In this document: positions 17,438 to 26,330 of the stretch, in pieces | Layout of the letters: each line of letters opens with the position of its first letter | Position numbering within the stretch: position 1 is the first letter of the stretch | DNA from: JASHPR01 sp963739645 | Lineage (GTDB): Bacteria; Actinomycetota; Actinomycetes; Streptosporangiales; Streptosporangiaceae | Length of the DNA: 64,000 bases | Direction: 5' to 3' | Assembly (NCBI GenBank): GCA_963739645.1 | Contig: CAVUBM010000049.1 | Location: 1-64,000, forward strand | Translations under genes and position numbers: made by a program | The notes under the pieces: generated by a model | Seen by the model: the letters and a program-made list of their open reading frames with translations, nothing else | Databases searched by the model: none | Told to the model about the DNA's origin: nothing

Positions 17438-18352
17438 TCAGATCCCCACCGGGTGCCAGACCGTCTTGGTCTCCAGGAACGCCAGCATCCGCCGGGTTCC
17501 CGGCGCGGCCGCCCAGTCGGCGCCGTTGCTGGCGGGCGTGAACACCCGCTTGACGTTCTCCGCGGCCAGCACCTCCAGCTCGGCCCGGGCGGTGGGCTCG
17601 ACGCCGGTCAGGTCGATCGCGTTGACGTCCATGTGCCCGGCCAGCACCGGCGCCAGCTCGGCCACGAAACCGGTGAGCACGTTCACCACTCCGCCGGGCA
17701 GGTCCGAGGTGGCCAGCACCTCGGCCAGCGTGATCGCGGGCAGCGGCCGCGGCTCACTGGCGATCACCACCGCGGTGTTCCCGGTGGCGATCACCGGCGC
17801 GACGACGCTGACCAGCCCGAGCAGGCTGGACCCGGCCGGAGCCACGACCGCGACCACGCCGGTCGGCTCCGGCACGCTGAAGTTGAAGAACGGCCCGGCC
17901 ACCGGGTTCGCGGCCCCGGCCACCTGGGCCACCTTGTCCGGCCACCCCGCGTACCAGACCCAGCGGTCGATCGCGGCCGCCACGGCCTGCTCCGCCTCGG
18001 GGAGGTCAACACCCTCGCCCGCGGCGATCTCGGTGGCGAACTGGGCCGCCCGGCCCTCCAGCATCTCGGCCACCCGGTAGAGGACCTGGCCGCGGTTGTA
18101 GGCGGTCGCGCCGGACCAGCGGCCCACCGCGGACCGCGCGGCCTTCACCGCGTCTCTCGCGTCCTTGCGCGACGCCTGGGCGGCGTGGGCCAGCAGCGTT
18201 CCGTCCGCGCCGGTCACCGGGTAGGACCGGCCCGACTCCGACCGCGGGAACGCGCCGCCGATGAACAGCTTGTAGGTCTTGCGGACGGTTATCCGGGGGG
18301 ACGGCTTCTTGCTGGCCGCTTTCTTCCCGGCCGCTGGCTTTCGGTCAGGCAT
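17438..18352 (-). CDS. Short aldehyde-dehydrogenase-like protein lacking catalytic cysteine
   Basis: About 304 residues, against about 480 for a full ALDH. After a Lys/Ala/Pro-rich start (AAGKKAASKKPSPR) it carries the ALDH N-terminal domain: YKLFIGGAFPRSESGRSYPV, YRVAEMLEGRAAQFATEIAAG, TGVVAVVAPAGSSLLGLVSV. The strand where the catalytic Cys should lie is absent: the sequence moves from AIDLTGVEPTARAELEVLAA to a short C-terminus, and there is no cysteine anywhere in the protein. ATG 18352 overlaps the end of the full ALDH gene by 8 bp. It may be a partner subunit or a degenerate copy; such pairs occur in other actinomycetes. Confidence 0.8.
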   Translation of the reverse strand: MPDRKPAAGKKAASKKPSPRITVRKTYKLFIGGAFPRSESGRSYPVTGADGTLLAHAAQASRKDARDAVKAARSAVGRWSGATAYNRGQVLYRVAEMLEGRAAQFATEIAAGEGVDLPEAEQAVAAAIDRWVWYAGWPDKVAQVAGAANPVAGPFFNFSVPEPTGVVAVVAPAGSSLLGLVSVVAPVIATGNTAVVIASEPRPLPAITLAEVLATSDLPGGVVNVLTGFVAELAPVLAGHMDVNAIDLTGVEPTARAELEVLAAENVKRVFTPASNGADWAAAPGTRRMLAFLETKTVWHPVGI

Positions 18353-19865
18353 CGAGGTACGCGGCGAGGCCATGCCGGCCGCCCTCCCGCCCGAAGCCGG
18401 ATTCCCGGTACCCGCCGAACGGGCTCGCCGGGTCGAACCGGTTGTAGGTGTTGGCCCACACCACCCCGGCCCGCAGCCGCTGCGACATCCACAGGATCCG
18501 GCTGCCCTTGTCGGTCCAGACGCCGGCGGAGAGCCCATACGGCGTGTTGTTGGCCTTCGTGACCGCCTCCTCGGGGGTGCGGAACGTGAGCACGGAGAGC
18601 ACCGGCCCGAAGATCTCCTCGCGGGCGATCCGGTGTGACTGGCTGACCCCGGTGAACACCGTCGGGGGGAACCAGTAGCCGCGGTCCGGCAGCTGGCACG
18701 GCGGCGACCAGCGTTCCGCGCCCTCGGCGTCCCCGGCGTCGGACAGGTCGCGGATCTTGTCCAGCTGCTGGCGTGAGTTGATCGCGCCGATATCGGTGTT
18801 CTTGTCCAGCGGGTCACCGAGCCGGAGCGTGGACAGCCGGCCGCGGAGCCGGTCGACGACCGCGTCCGCCACCGACTCCTGCACCAGCAGCCGGGAGCCC
18901 GCGCAGCAGACGTGACCCTGGTTGAAGAAGATGCCGTTCACGATCCCCTCGACCGCCGCCTCGACGGGAGCGTCGTCGAAGACCACGTTCGCCGCCTTGC
19001 CGCCGAGTTCGAGGGTCAGCCGCTTGCCCGTGCCCGCGAGCGTGCGCCTGATCTGCTTGCCGACCTCGGTGGAGCCGGTGAACGCGACCTTGTCCACGCC
19101 GGGATGGGCCACCAGCGCGGCGCCGGTCTCCCCCGCGCCGGTCAGCACGTTCACCACCCCGGGCGGCAGCCCCGCCTGCTGGCACACCTCGGCCAGCAGC
19201 AGCGCGGTCAGCGGGGTGGTCTCGGCCGGCTTGAGCACGCAGGTGTTGCCGGCCGCGAGCGCGGGCGCCAGCTTCCACGCGGCCATCAGCAGCGGGAAGT
19301 TCCACGGGATGACCTGCCCGGCCACGCCGACCGGGCGCGGCGACGGCCCGAGCCCGGCGTGCTCCAGCTTGTCCGCCCAGCCCGCGTGGTAGAAGAAGTG
19401 CGCCGCGGCCAGCGGGATGTCGACGTCGCGGGATTCCTTGATCGGCTTGCCGTTGTCCAGGCTCTCCAGCACCGCGAACTCACGGGACCGCTCCTGCAGC
19501 AGCCGCGCGATCCGGTACAGGTACTTGGCCCGCTCGGCCCCGGGCATCGGGCCCCAGACCTGCTCGTAAGCGGAGCGGGCGGCGGCCACGGCGCGGTCTA
19601 CATCGGCCGGGCCGGCCTCGGCCACCCGCGCCAGGGGTTCCTCGGTCGCCGGGTTCAGCGTCTCGAGCACCCGCCCGTCCGCGGCGGGGCCGAACTCCCC
19701 GTTGACGAACAGGCCGTATTCGGGCGCGATCGTCACGACGTCGCGCGACTCGGGTGCCGGCGCGTAGTCCCAGTCGGTTCCTGCGGCAGCGGTCAGCTCC
19801 GCCGACGGCGTGTCCGTCGCGGCCCGTCCTCCGCCCGCGCCTGGTGCGTCCTTACCGGCCTGCAT
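18345..19865 (-). CDS. Aldehyde dehydrogenase, NAD(P)-dependent
   Basis: Full-length ALDH, about 506 residues. Key blocks: GQVIPWNFPLLMAAWKLAPA (oxyanion Asn), LKPAETTPLTALLLAE, FTGSTEVGKQI, catalytic general base Glu in LTLELGGKAANVVF, catalytic Cys in FNQGHVCCAGSRLLV, and EEIFGPVLSVLTF. Oxidises an aldehyde to the acid; the substrate is not evident. It is the first gene of a minus-strand group with the short ALDH-like gene and the methyltransferase. Intact. The 128-bp upstream gap holds its promoter, in which I see no clear boxes. Confidence 0.9.
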   Translation of the reverse strand: MQAGKDAPGAGGGRAATDTPSAELTAAAGTDWDYAPAPESRDVVTIAPEYGLFVNGEFGPAADGRVLETLNPATEEPLARVAEAGPADVDRAVAAARSAYEQVWGPMPGAERAKYLYRIARLLQERSREFAVLESLDNGKPIKESRDVDIPLAAAHFFYHAGWADKLEHAGLGPSPRPVGVAGQVIPWNFPLLMAAWKLAPALAAGNTCVLKPAETTPLTALLLAEVCQQAGLPPGVVNVLTGAGETGAALVAHPGVDKVAFTGSTEVGKQIRRTLAGTGKRLTLELGGKAANVVFDDAPVEAAVEGIVNGIFFNQGHVCCAGSRLLVQESVADAVVDRLRGRLSTLRLGDPLDKNTDIGAINSRQQLDKIRDLSDAGDAEGAERWSPPCQLPDRGYWFPPTVFTGVSQSHRIAREEIFGPVLSVLTFRTPEEAVTKANNTPYGLSAGVWTDKGSRILWMSQRLRAGVVWANTYNRFDPASPFGGYRESGFGREGGRHGLAAYLDA

Positions 19866-19993
19866 CAGCAGCGTTCCCGTTCCCTCGGCGTCGTTGCCCG
19901 GGCCTCATTCTCGCACGCTGAGGGCGCGGGGCCGTCCCGGGCCTGGCAGCCCCGCCGCGTCCCGGCGGCCCGCGCCCGCGGCACCGTCCCGGG

Positions 19994-22117
19994 TCAGAGC
20001 CGGAGCTCCTCGGGGCGCGTGACTTCGATGGCGGTGACCGCGGCCTCTTCCCGGGCCAGCGGGTCGGCGTCGGCCAGCGATCCGAAGGACAGCCCGGTCA
20101 GGCCCTCGATCTGCCTTACCGGGACCTGATAGGTGCGGTAGGCACCGTAGGAGAACGCCTCCGGCGCGACCTCCAGCCCCTTGATCAGCTCCTCCTGGCT
20201 CAGCAGGTACGCGGTGGCCGACAGCTCGCCTCCCTGCTTCACCATCACGACGACCTTCCAGAACTGGCGCGGCAGCTGCACCCCGCGGTACTGCTCGTCG
20301 TCCGCCGCGAGCACGGGGCCGCTGAACACGTTCACCCGGAACTTGAGGTTGTCGGCGTTGTCCAGGACGTAGTTCTCGAGCCCCGCCCAGAGCGTCCGGC
20401 CGGCGTTGAAGTCGTGGTGCTGGGGGGTGCAGTTGGTGAAGTGGAAGGTGTCGTCGTTGGCGGTCTTGGCGGCCGCCGCTGTGGCACCCCAGGCGGGGTC
20501 GAGGCGGCGGACCAGATGACCACGGTCCAGGGGATTGTCCTGGTAGACCGCCTCGCCCGTCTGCTGGTCCTGGGGCACCCGCGGGTCGAAGAACCAGCGG
20601 TCTGGCTCCCGGCGCAGCCGCATGCCCGAGGCACCGTCGATGTTCACGGCGGTGTAGAACGCCAGCCGGCGCTCCTTGTTGAGCACCACGCTGAAGTGGT
20701 GGTAGGGCAGGACATAGCGAGGGTCGCCGGTGGCCATGCTGTTGACCGCGGCGAGCGGCACGAGCGCGTCCGAGAGCGCAGGAAGCGGCGCCTCCGCGGC
20801 CCCGTCCCCCAGGAACCGGGGGTCATAGCCTGGCCGGTCCGCGTAGGCGGGGTCGATGGCGATGGCCTCATCGGCCGCCCCCGCGGTTACGGCCACGCCC
20901 GGTGCCTGGTCCCCGACCCCGATGGTGATCCGCAGCGGGACCGTCACGGTGACCGGGGACGCGGCGGCGGCCTCGCGGCCCGGGCCGGCCGGGGCGAGGC
21001 CAGCGCTGCCCGTCACGGGCCCGATGCTGCCCGAAGCCACGGCGCTGCCCGGGACCACGGCGCTGCCCGCGGCCACGGCGCTGCCCGCGGAAGGCCCGGC
21101 GCTGCCTGCAGCGGACCCGGCGGGCGAGGCGGCGGCCGGCACCTGGCCGGGCGATCCCACGAGATCGGCGACCAGCGCCCGCTGCTGGTCGGTGTAGGTC
21201 TGCTGGCCGATGAACGCGAGCAGCTGGCTCACCCTGATGCCCTCGTTCACGAACTTGCCGAGCTCCGGGTGGTCGGGTGCCGGGACGCTCGCGTGATGCA
21301 GGGCCACCAGTTCCCACTGGTCGTTGAAGACCGGTGAGCCTGAGGACCCCGGCTGCGTGTCGGCTTCGTAGTGGAGGAAGTCGTCGAGCACATCGACGAC
21401 CCGGTTGTCCCGCAGCGCCACCTGTTTCTTCTGGCCCTCGGGATGCTGCACGATCGTGATGAAGTCCCCGGCGATGGCCTTGCCCTGGGCGCGGATCGCG
21501 GCGTTGAACCCGAACTCGGCCAGATCCCCGGGACTGGCGCCGACGGCGACCAGGGCGAAGTCGAGCTTCTCGTCGGCCAGGAAGAAGGCCGTGGGGTCGA
21601 GCGGGAAGAGCCTCGGCTGAAGCGGCTGGCCGTCGATCCCGTCCTCGAAGTTGAACTCGATCTCGCTCGCGGCGGCTGTCTCCGCGTCGGGCAGCACGTG
21701 GTGATTGGTCAGGAGCAGGCAGGAGGTCACCAGGGACCCGGTGCCGAAGCCGATCACCCGGCCTGCGTGATCCCTGATGTCGACGCGGCCCACCGCATGG
21801 GAGGCACGGGTGCCGGCCTCCAGGTAGCGGACATCGACAAAGTCCGGGGTGTTGATGATGCGCTCAAGCACCGCGTCGGCCGCCGCGACGGCTTTGGGGT
21901 CGTTTGCCGCCAGGGCCGCCGGGCTGACCGGGCGGACGCCCGGGTAGTAGCGGCTGAGGCGGTCAATCCGCGACGCGATCCTGACCGGCTCATCGGCCGC
22001 AGCCAGCCTGCCGCTGGTGATCGCGTCAATCTTGTCCCGGCGCTCGCTGGTCCTCCTCCCGACCCGCTTCGCCGCTGCCTCGCTCTGCTGCGCGGAAGCT
22101 TCCGTCAGAACGCTCAT
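19994..22117 (-). CDS. Trypsin-like protease fused to DNA/RNA non-specific endonuclease
   Basis: A 707-residue two-domain protein. Residues ~100-305 form a V8/trypsin-2-type serine protease with a complete triad in motifs LLLTNHHVLP (His ~140), KLDFALVAVG (Asp ~186) and QPGSSGSPVFND (Ser ~259). Residues ~328-390 are an Ala/Gly/Ser/Pro linker encoded by degenerate repeats. Residues ~420-690 are a NUC1-type endonuclease: YHHFSVVLNKERRLAFYTAV, DNPLDRGHLVRRLDPAWG with catalytic His ~534, and DTFHFTNCTPQHHDFN with metal-binding Asn ~562. No signal peptide or membrane helix, so it is probably cytoplasmic. Start ATG 22117 follows GGGGG; ATG 22138 is possible. It follows the hydrolase gene by 31 bp. 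Intact. An immunity or effector role is inferred only. Confidence 0.85.
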   Translation of the reverse strand: MSVLTEASAQQSEAAAKRVGRRTSERRDKIDAITSGRLAAADEPVRIASRIDRLSRYYPGVRPVSPAALAANDPKAVAAADAVLERIINTPDFVDVRYLEAGTRASHAVGRVDIRDHAGRVIGFGTGSLVTSCLLLTNHHVLPDAETAAASEIEFNFEDGIDGQPLQPRLFPLDPTAFFLADEKLDFALVAVGASPGDLAEFGFNAAIRAQGKAIAGDFITIVQHPEGQKKQVALRDNRVVDVLDDFLHYEADTQPGSSGSPVFNDQWELVALHHASVPAPDHPELGKFVNEGIRVSQLLAFIGQQTYTDQQRALVADLVGSPGQVPAAASPAGSAAGSAGPSAGSAVAAGSAVVPGSAVASGSIGPVTGSAGLAPAGPGREAAAASPVTVTVPLRITIGVGDQAPGVAVTAGAADEAIAIDPAYADRPGYDPRFLGDGAAEAPLPALSDALVPLAAVNSMATGDPRYVLPYHHFSVVLNKERRLAFYTAVNIDGASGMRLRREPDRWFFDPRVPQDQQTGEAVYQDNPLDRGHLVRRLDPAWGATAAAAKTANDDTFHFTNCTPQHHDFNAGRTLWAGLENYVLDNADNLKFRVNVFSGPVLAADDEQYRGVQLPRQFWKVVVMVKQGGELSATAYLLSQEELIKGLEVAPEAFSYGAYRTYQVPVRQIEGLTGLSFGSLADADPLAREEAAVTAIEVTRPEELRL
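21037..21090. repeat. 18-bp tandem repeat in the protease-nuclease linker
   Basis: Three near-identical 18-base units containing ccacggcgctgcccg start at 21037, 21055 and 21073, with more degenerate copies on both sides (about 20990-21120). On the coding strand they give GSAVAAGSAV-like residues, a flexible linker between the protease and nuclease domains. Confidence 0.75.
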
Positions 22118-22148
22118 TCCTGCCCCCAGTGTCGTCATCCCTGGCCGG

Positions 22149-23033
22149 TTACAGTCCGGGGAGAAGTGCCTTGACCGCGGTGCCGATGGGTCCGGCCACC
22201 TCGGGATGACCCAGATACCTCTCGATCGAGTGGGGCGAATCCCCGTTGCCCACCGCGACGTCACGCAGCGGGGCACCCCAGGTCGGCTTCAGCGGATGAC
22301 CGAGGGCGACGACGTCATGGACGTCATAGGCGGTCACCCAGTCCACACCGGGGTTGTGGGCGCCTTTCGTGAGCAGGTTTTTCTGCACGGCGTCCAGGCC
22401 CAAGGGCGAGCCTGCGGTAACCCAGAATGTGGCCCGCTCGCGCACCTGGGCGTCGTCAAGCAGATCGCGCGCCACAACGGTGCCGAGGCTGTGCGAGACA
22501 ATGACGATCGGCCCCGTCGCGGGAATCGCCGCCTTGACCAGGCTGAGAACCTGGTCCCTGGCCCGGGTCAGATAGACGGCGACATCCCTGAGGTGGTCCA
22601 CGATGATGGCCTGATCGACCCGGGTGTGCCGGGCGATCCAGGTCAGGGCGTCACGGGTGCCGCCCCAGGACAGCACCTGGTCCAGGCCGAAAACCTCGTC
22701 CTCGGCCACCGGGGCGCCCAGCACGCTGGCCATGTCCCCCACCAGGCTCCGTTCCAGGTCGCCGACGTCATCGGGAAGGCCGGGGTGCAGCGGCCCGGCC
22801 TCGTCCGGGTTGGCGGGCAGCGCCTCCAGCTGGACCGGGTCCTGCTCGACCTGAGCGGTGATCTGGTAGAGCAGATTGCCGTAAAAAGGGAGCACGACTG
22901 GCACGTCCGGCAATGGCGGCATATTGGCCTTGATAAGGCCGCCGGCCAGGCCCGCCCGCCAGTCCCGGACCAGTCCGGCTGGATTCTTGAACTCCTGCCC
23001 CCGGCCGTGCACGAATACCAGCGTCCCGGTCAT
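22149..23033 (-). CDS. Lipase-like alpha/beta hydrolase
   Basis: About 294 residues. Opens with a hydrophobic strand and oxyanion region TGTLVFVHGRGQEFKNPAG. The nucleophile elbow is IVIVSHSLGTVVARDLLDD (SHSLG), and the segment VDWVTAYDVHDVVALGHPL is likely to carry acid/base residues. No signal peptide. It is the first gene of a two-gene minus-strand unit with the protease-nuclease fusion (31-bp gap), and is divergent from the MarR operon. Substrate unknown: lipid, ester or amide are all possible. ATG 23033 is the chosen start. Intact. Confidence 0.8.
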   Translation of the reverse strand: MTGTLVFVHGRGQEFKNPAGLVRDWRAGLAGGLIKANMPPLPDVPVVLPFYGNLLYQITAQVEQDPVQLEALPANPDEAGPLHPGLPDDVGDLERSLVGDMASVLGAPVAEDEVFGLDQVLSWGGTRDALTWIARHTRVDQAIIVDHLRDVAVYLTRARDQVLSLVKAAIPATGPIVIVSHSLGTVVARDLLDDAQVRERATFWVTAGSPLGLDAVQKNLLTKGAHNPGVDWVTAYDVHDVVALGHPLKPTWGAPLRDVAVGNGDSPHSIERYLGHPEVAGPIGTAVKALLPGL

Positions 23034-23209
23034 GACGCACCCCGCTTCTGTGCACGGGGGGGCAATTCATCATCCACCCGCCCACGTGGGCTGGCAAGAC
23101 CGGTGCGCGCACGAGGGACCACGCGGTTCGCCGACCGCCCTGGGCCACGGCTGCCTGCGGCGGCCCGGTCAGCGGCCCCGCCGACCCCCACGTCCAGATG
23201 ATGGACACA

Positions 23210-23254
23210 TCAATATTGACACGTCAACAACCCTGAATATGATTGACGTATCAA
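23210..23254. promoter_or_regulatory. MarR-type operator cluster (TTGA-N4-TCAA)
   Basis: Three overlapping or adjacent palindromic sites: TCAATATTGA (23210-23219), TTGACACGTCAA (23216-23227) and TTGACGTATCAA (23243-23254), the last ending 2 bp before the AGGAGG ribosome-binding site of the MarR gene. The AT-rich island stands out in GC-rich DNA. Spacing and symmetry fit autoregulation by the MarR protein. Confidence 0.6.
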
Positions 23255-23266
23255 TCAGGAGGTGGC

Positions 23267-23765
23267 ATGACCGTGGCAGCTGAGGACGCGGCGGCCGGAA
23301 CGGTGGCACGGCGGCGGCTGACGGCTCGGGAGCTGGCGATCTGGCGTTCCCTGCTCGATACGACCGCCGAGCTTCGGAGGGTTCTGGGCGCAGCAGCTAC
23401 AAGAGTCTGGTCTCTCGCCCGCCGACTATCAGGTGCTGCTGGCGCTGACGAGAAGCAGATGGCACGCGGCTGCGCTCGTCGGAGCTGGCGGCGACCATCG
23501 ACTGGGAGCGAAGCCGGCTGTCCCATCACCTCGGACGGATGGAGCGACGCGGCCTCATCCGGCGCGACGACTGCGCCACCGACAGTCGCGGGGCCGAGGT
23601 GTCGCTGACCGAAAGCGGCGCAGCGGCGTTCCGGCGCGCGAGCGCGCCCCACCTGCGGGCCATCAAGAAGCATTTTGTCGACGCGCTGACCCCCGAGCAA
23701 TTGGAGGCGCTCGCCGATGTCTTGCAGTCGCTCCAGCGCCATCTCCATGCGGAGGTGAGCGCTGA
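23267..23765 (+). CDS. MarR-family transcriptional regulator
   Basis: Winged-helix regulator, about 165 residues after correction. Pieces in order: LTARELAIWRSLLDTTAELR, then LQESGLSPADYQVLLAL in a second frame, then SELAATIDWERSRLSHHLGR and MERRGLIRRDDCATDSRGAE (recognition helix and wing) and LTPEQLEALADVLQSL in a third. Frame breaks near 23390 and 23450. As sequenced, its frame continues without a stop into the next gene; the expected stop is probably TGA 23763-23765 in a neighbouring frame, implying a further break near 23750. Starts at ATG 23267 behind AGGAGG. Confidence 0.8.
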
Positions 23766-23787
23766 TTCGCACCGGAGGTGCCCACCG

Positions 23788-24453
23788 ATGACCGCTCGAT
23801 CTGCCGCAGCGCGGCTGCCGCGGATCGCCGTGCTCGGGGCGGGTCACGTCGGCCCGGTCATCGCACGGGTCGCGCTGGAGGCAGGCTACCCGGTGTCGAT
23901 CGCGGCCTCGGGTGACCCGGAGCAGATCGAGCTGATCGCGCAGGTGCTGGCGCCTGGGGCCGAGCCACGCTGGGCGGCCGAGGCGGTCGCGGAGGCGGAC
24001 CTTGTGGTGCTGGCGATCCCGCTGCACAAATTCACGACGCTGGACCCGTCCCTGCTGGACGGCAAGCTCGTCGTCGATGCGATGAACTACTGGCCGCCCG
24101 TCGACGGCGTGCAGGAGATGTTCGAGGATCGGCAGCTACGGCAGCAGCGAGATCGTCCAGCGCCGGCTCGGCCGGCTCGACGGTGGTCAAGACCCTCAAC
24201 CACATCGGCTACCACGAGCTTGAAGACGAGCGCCGGCCAAGCAGGCTCGCCGGACCGCCGCGCGCTCGGGGTTGCCGGCGACGATCCACACGCGGTGGAC
24301 GTGGTGGCGGAACTCATCGAGCGCATCGGGTACGACGCGGTGCGGTTCGACCGCCTGAGCGCGGGCCGCCTCCTCGAACCAGGCGGCCCCGTCTTCGGCG
24401 TGCCGCTGCACCGAACCGAGTTTGAGCTGGCTGTCCGCGCCGAGGCAGCGTAG
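23788..24453 (+). CDS. NADPH-dependent F420 reductase-like oxidoreductase
   Basis: Rossmann-fold dinucleotide-binding protein, about 222 residues. The N-terminus LPRIAVLGAGHVGPVIARVA carries GxGxxG; EADLVVLAIPLHKFTTLDPS and LVVDAMNYWPPVDGVQEMFE match the F420-dependent oxidoreductase / NADP-binding family, and VVKTLNHIGYHELEDERRP follows in another frame. The C-terminus FDRLSAGRLLEPGGPVFGVP is family-typical. Frame breaks near 24128 and 24235. Start ATG 23788 with cggagg 11 bp upstream. It may reduce F420 or flavin for the adjacent luciferase-like enzyme (inference from context). Confidence 0.75.
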   Translation: MTARSAAARLPRIAVLGAGHVGPVIARVALEAGYPVSIAASGDPEQIELIAQVLAPGAEPRWAAEAVAEADLVVLAIPLHKFTTLDPSLLDGKLVVDAMNYWPPVDGVQEMFEDRQLRQQRDRPAPARPARRWSRPSTTSATTSLKTSAGQAGSPDRRALGVAGDDPHAVDVVAELIERIGYDAVRFDRLSAGRLLEPGGPVFGVPLHRTEFELAVRAEAA

Positions 24454-24501
24454 GCCAGCACCGGCTCGCCCAGACCCACTACCAGAAGGAGAGACATCAA
24501 C

Positions 24502-25566
24502 ATGACAGCAACACCGTCCGGTGCTGCACCCGGCAGTTCCCCCTGACCTTCGGCCTCGACACCTTCGGCGATGTCACGCACGACGAGGAGGACCGCCCGC
24601 TCTCGCACGCGCAGACCATCCGCAACATCGTCGAACAAGGGGTCCTGGCCGACCAGGTCGGGGTGGATTTCTTCGGGATCGGCGAACACCACACCGATGA
24701 CTTCCCGCTGTCGGCCGGCGACGTGGTGCTCGGCGCGATCGCCGCGCGCACCTCCCGCATCCATCTCGGGTCGGCCGTCACGGTACTCAGCTCGGACGAT
24801 CCGGTCCGGGTGTTTCAGCGCTACTCCACGCTCAACGCCATCTCCAGCGGGCGGGCAGAGGTCATCCTCGGACGAGGCTCCAGCATCGACTCGTTCCCGC
24901 TCTTCGGCTACGACCTTGCCGACTACGAGGAGCTCTTCGAGGAGAAGGCCAGCCTGTTCGCCGAGCTCCTGAAGGGCGGACCGGTCACCTGGCAGGGCAA
25001 GACCCGCGCGTCGCTCTACCACCAGGATGTCGTGCCGCACACGGAATCCGGACCGTTTCCGGTGTGGATCGGCGTCGGCGGAAGCCCGCAGTCGGTCATC
25101 CGCGCCGCACGCCTTGGCTTCTCGCTGATGCTCGCGATCATCGGCGGATCCCCGGTGCGATTCGCGCCGTTCTCACAGCTGTTCCAGCAGGCCCTGGAGC
25201 GTTTCGGGCGCCCTCCGTTGCCGGTCGGCGTGCACTCGCCGGGCCATGTCGATGTGACCGACGAGCAGGCCCGCGAAGAGTTCTGGCCGCGCTACCTGGA
25301 GGTCATCCGCAGCGTCAGCAAGACCCGCGGATTCGCCGTCCCGACCAAGGAATCCTTTCTGCGTCGAGGTCGGGCCGGAGGGAGCGCTCTACGTCGGATC
25401 GCCGGAGACCGTCGCCCAGAAGATCGCGGCCAACCTCACCGCTCTCGGCGCGACCCGCTTCGACCTGAAATACGGCATGGGAGGTCTCTCGCACGAAGCC
25501 CTCATGACCAATATCGAGCTGTACGGCACGCAGGTGGTCCCGCGCGTTCGCGAACTGCTGGCCTGA
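24502..25566 (+). CDS. LLM-class flavin-dependent oxidoreductase
   Basis: Bacterial-luciferase-like monooxygenase or F420-dependent oxidoreductase, about 355 residues. FPLTFGLDTFGDVTHDEED near the start, VDFFGIGEHHTDDFPLSAGD, ARTSRIHLGSAVTVLSSDDP, GRAEVILGRGSSIDSFPLFG and FPVWIGVGGSPQSVIRAARL are hallmark segments. The C-terminus ALYVGSPETVAQKIAANLTA, FDLKYGMGGLSHE is in another frame after a break near 25363; a first break is near 24530. Start ATG 24502 behind aaggaga. Third gene of a MarR / reductase / LLM operon. Confidence 0.8.
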
Positions 25567-25655
25567 GGGGCGGCCCGCTGACCCGGCGTTATGAGTGGCT
25601 CATGACGGGTACGGGAGGAACTGCCGCATCCCCTGAAGGGCGGGGCGAAAGGATC

Positions 25656-26330
25656 ATGAGCAAGTTACGCAGTTCACCATCACCAGCGCACCGGCCGCCC
25701 CGGGAGGCGGAGCGGCTGCCGGCCTACGACTCCGGAGCCCGGTCCTACGACCGGGATACCGGCGCGTTCCAGCACTACCGCGACGCGATCGTCGAGGCGC
25801 TCCCGGTCGAGCCCGGGCAGGTCGTCCTCGACGTGGGCTGCGGAACCGGGCTTTGCTGCGGCTTACTGAGAGACAAGGTAGGAACCGAGGGCAGCGTCGT
25901 CGGCATCGAGGAGTCACCCGAGATGGCCGCGGTGGCGCGTGAGCACATTGCCGAGGAGGGCTGGCGTAACGTCACCGTGGTGGAGTCGCCGGCCGAAGAG
26001 GCCGAGATCGCGGTCACGGCCGACGCCGCTCTGTTCTGTGCCGTGCATGACATCCTGCAGTCCCCGGACGCGCTGCGGAACGTCATGGGCAGCCTGCGTC
26101 CCGGGGCCTGGGTGGCCGCGGGCGGCGGCAAGTGGGCCCCGCCGCTGATGGTGGCCGTGAACCTGCAGGTGAGAATGCTCCACGCAGCCCTACGTGCGGA
26201 GCTTCGACGGGTTCGACCGGCCGTGGAACCGCCTGGAGCAGCTGATCGAGGGCGTCGAGGTCCGGGAGACTGGCGTTCGGCAGCGGGTTTATCGTGACCG
26301 GCCAGGCGCCGTCGCCAGCCCCGGCACTAG
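25656..26330 (+). CDS. Class I SAM-dependent methyltransferase
   Basis: About 215-220 residues. Motif I QVVLDVGCGTGLCCGLLRDK and the acidic post-motif SVVGIEESPEMAAVAREHIA are clear, followed by ALFCAVHDILQSPDALRNVM and GSLRPGAWVAAGGGKWAPPL. A frame break near 26185 separates RMLHAPYVRSFDGFDRPWNR and a second near 26275 precedes GSGFIVTGQAP, so the exact stop is uncertain (26297-26330). Start ATG 25656. It converges on a hydrolase gene with which it overlaps slightly. Substrate unknown. Confidence 0.7.
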
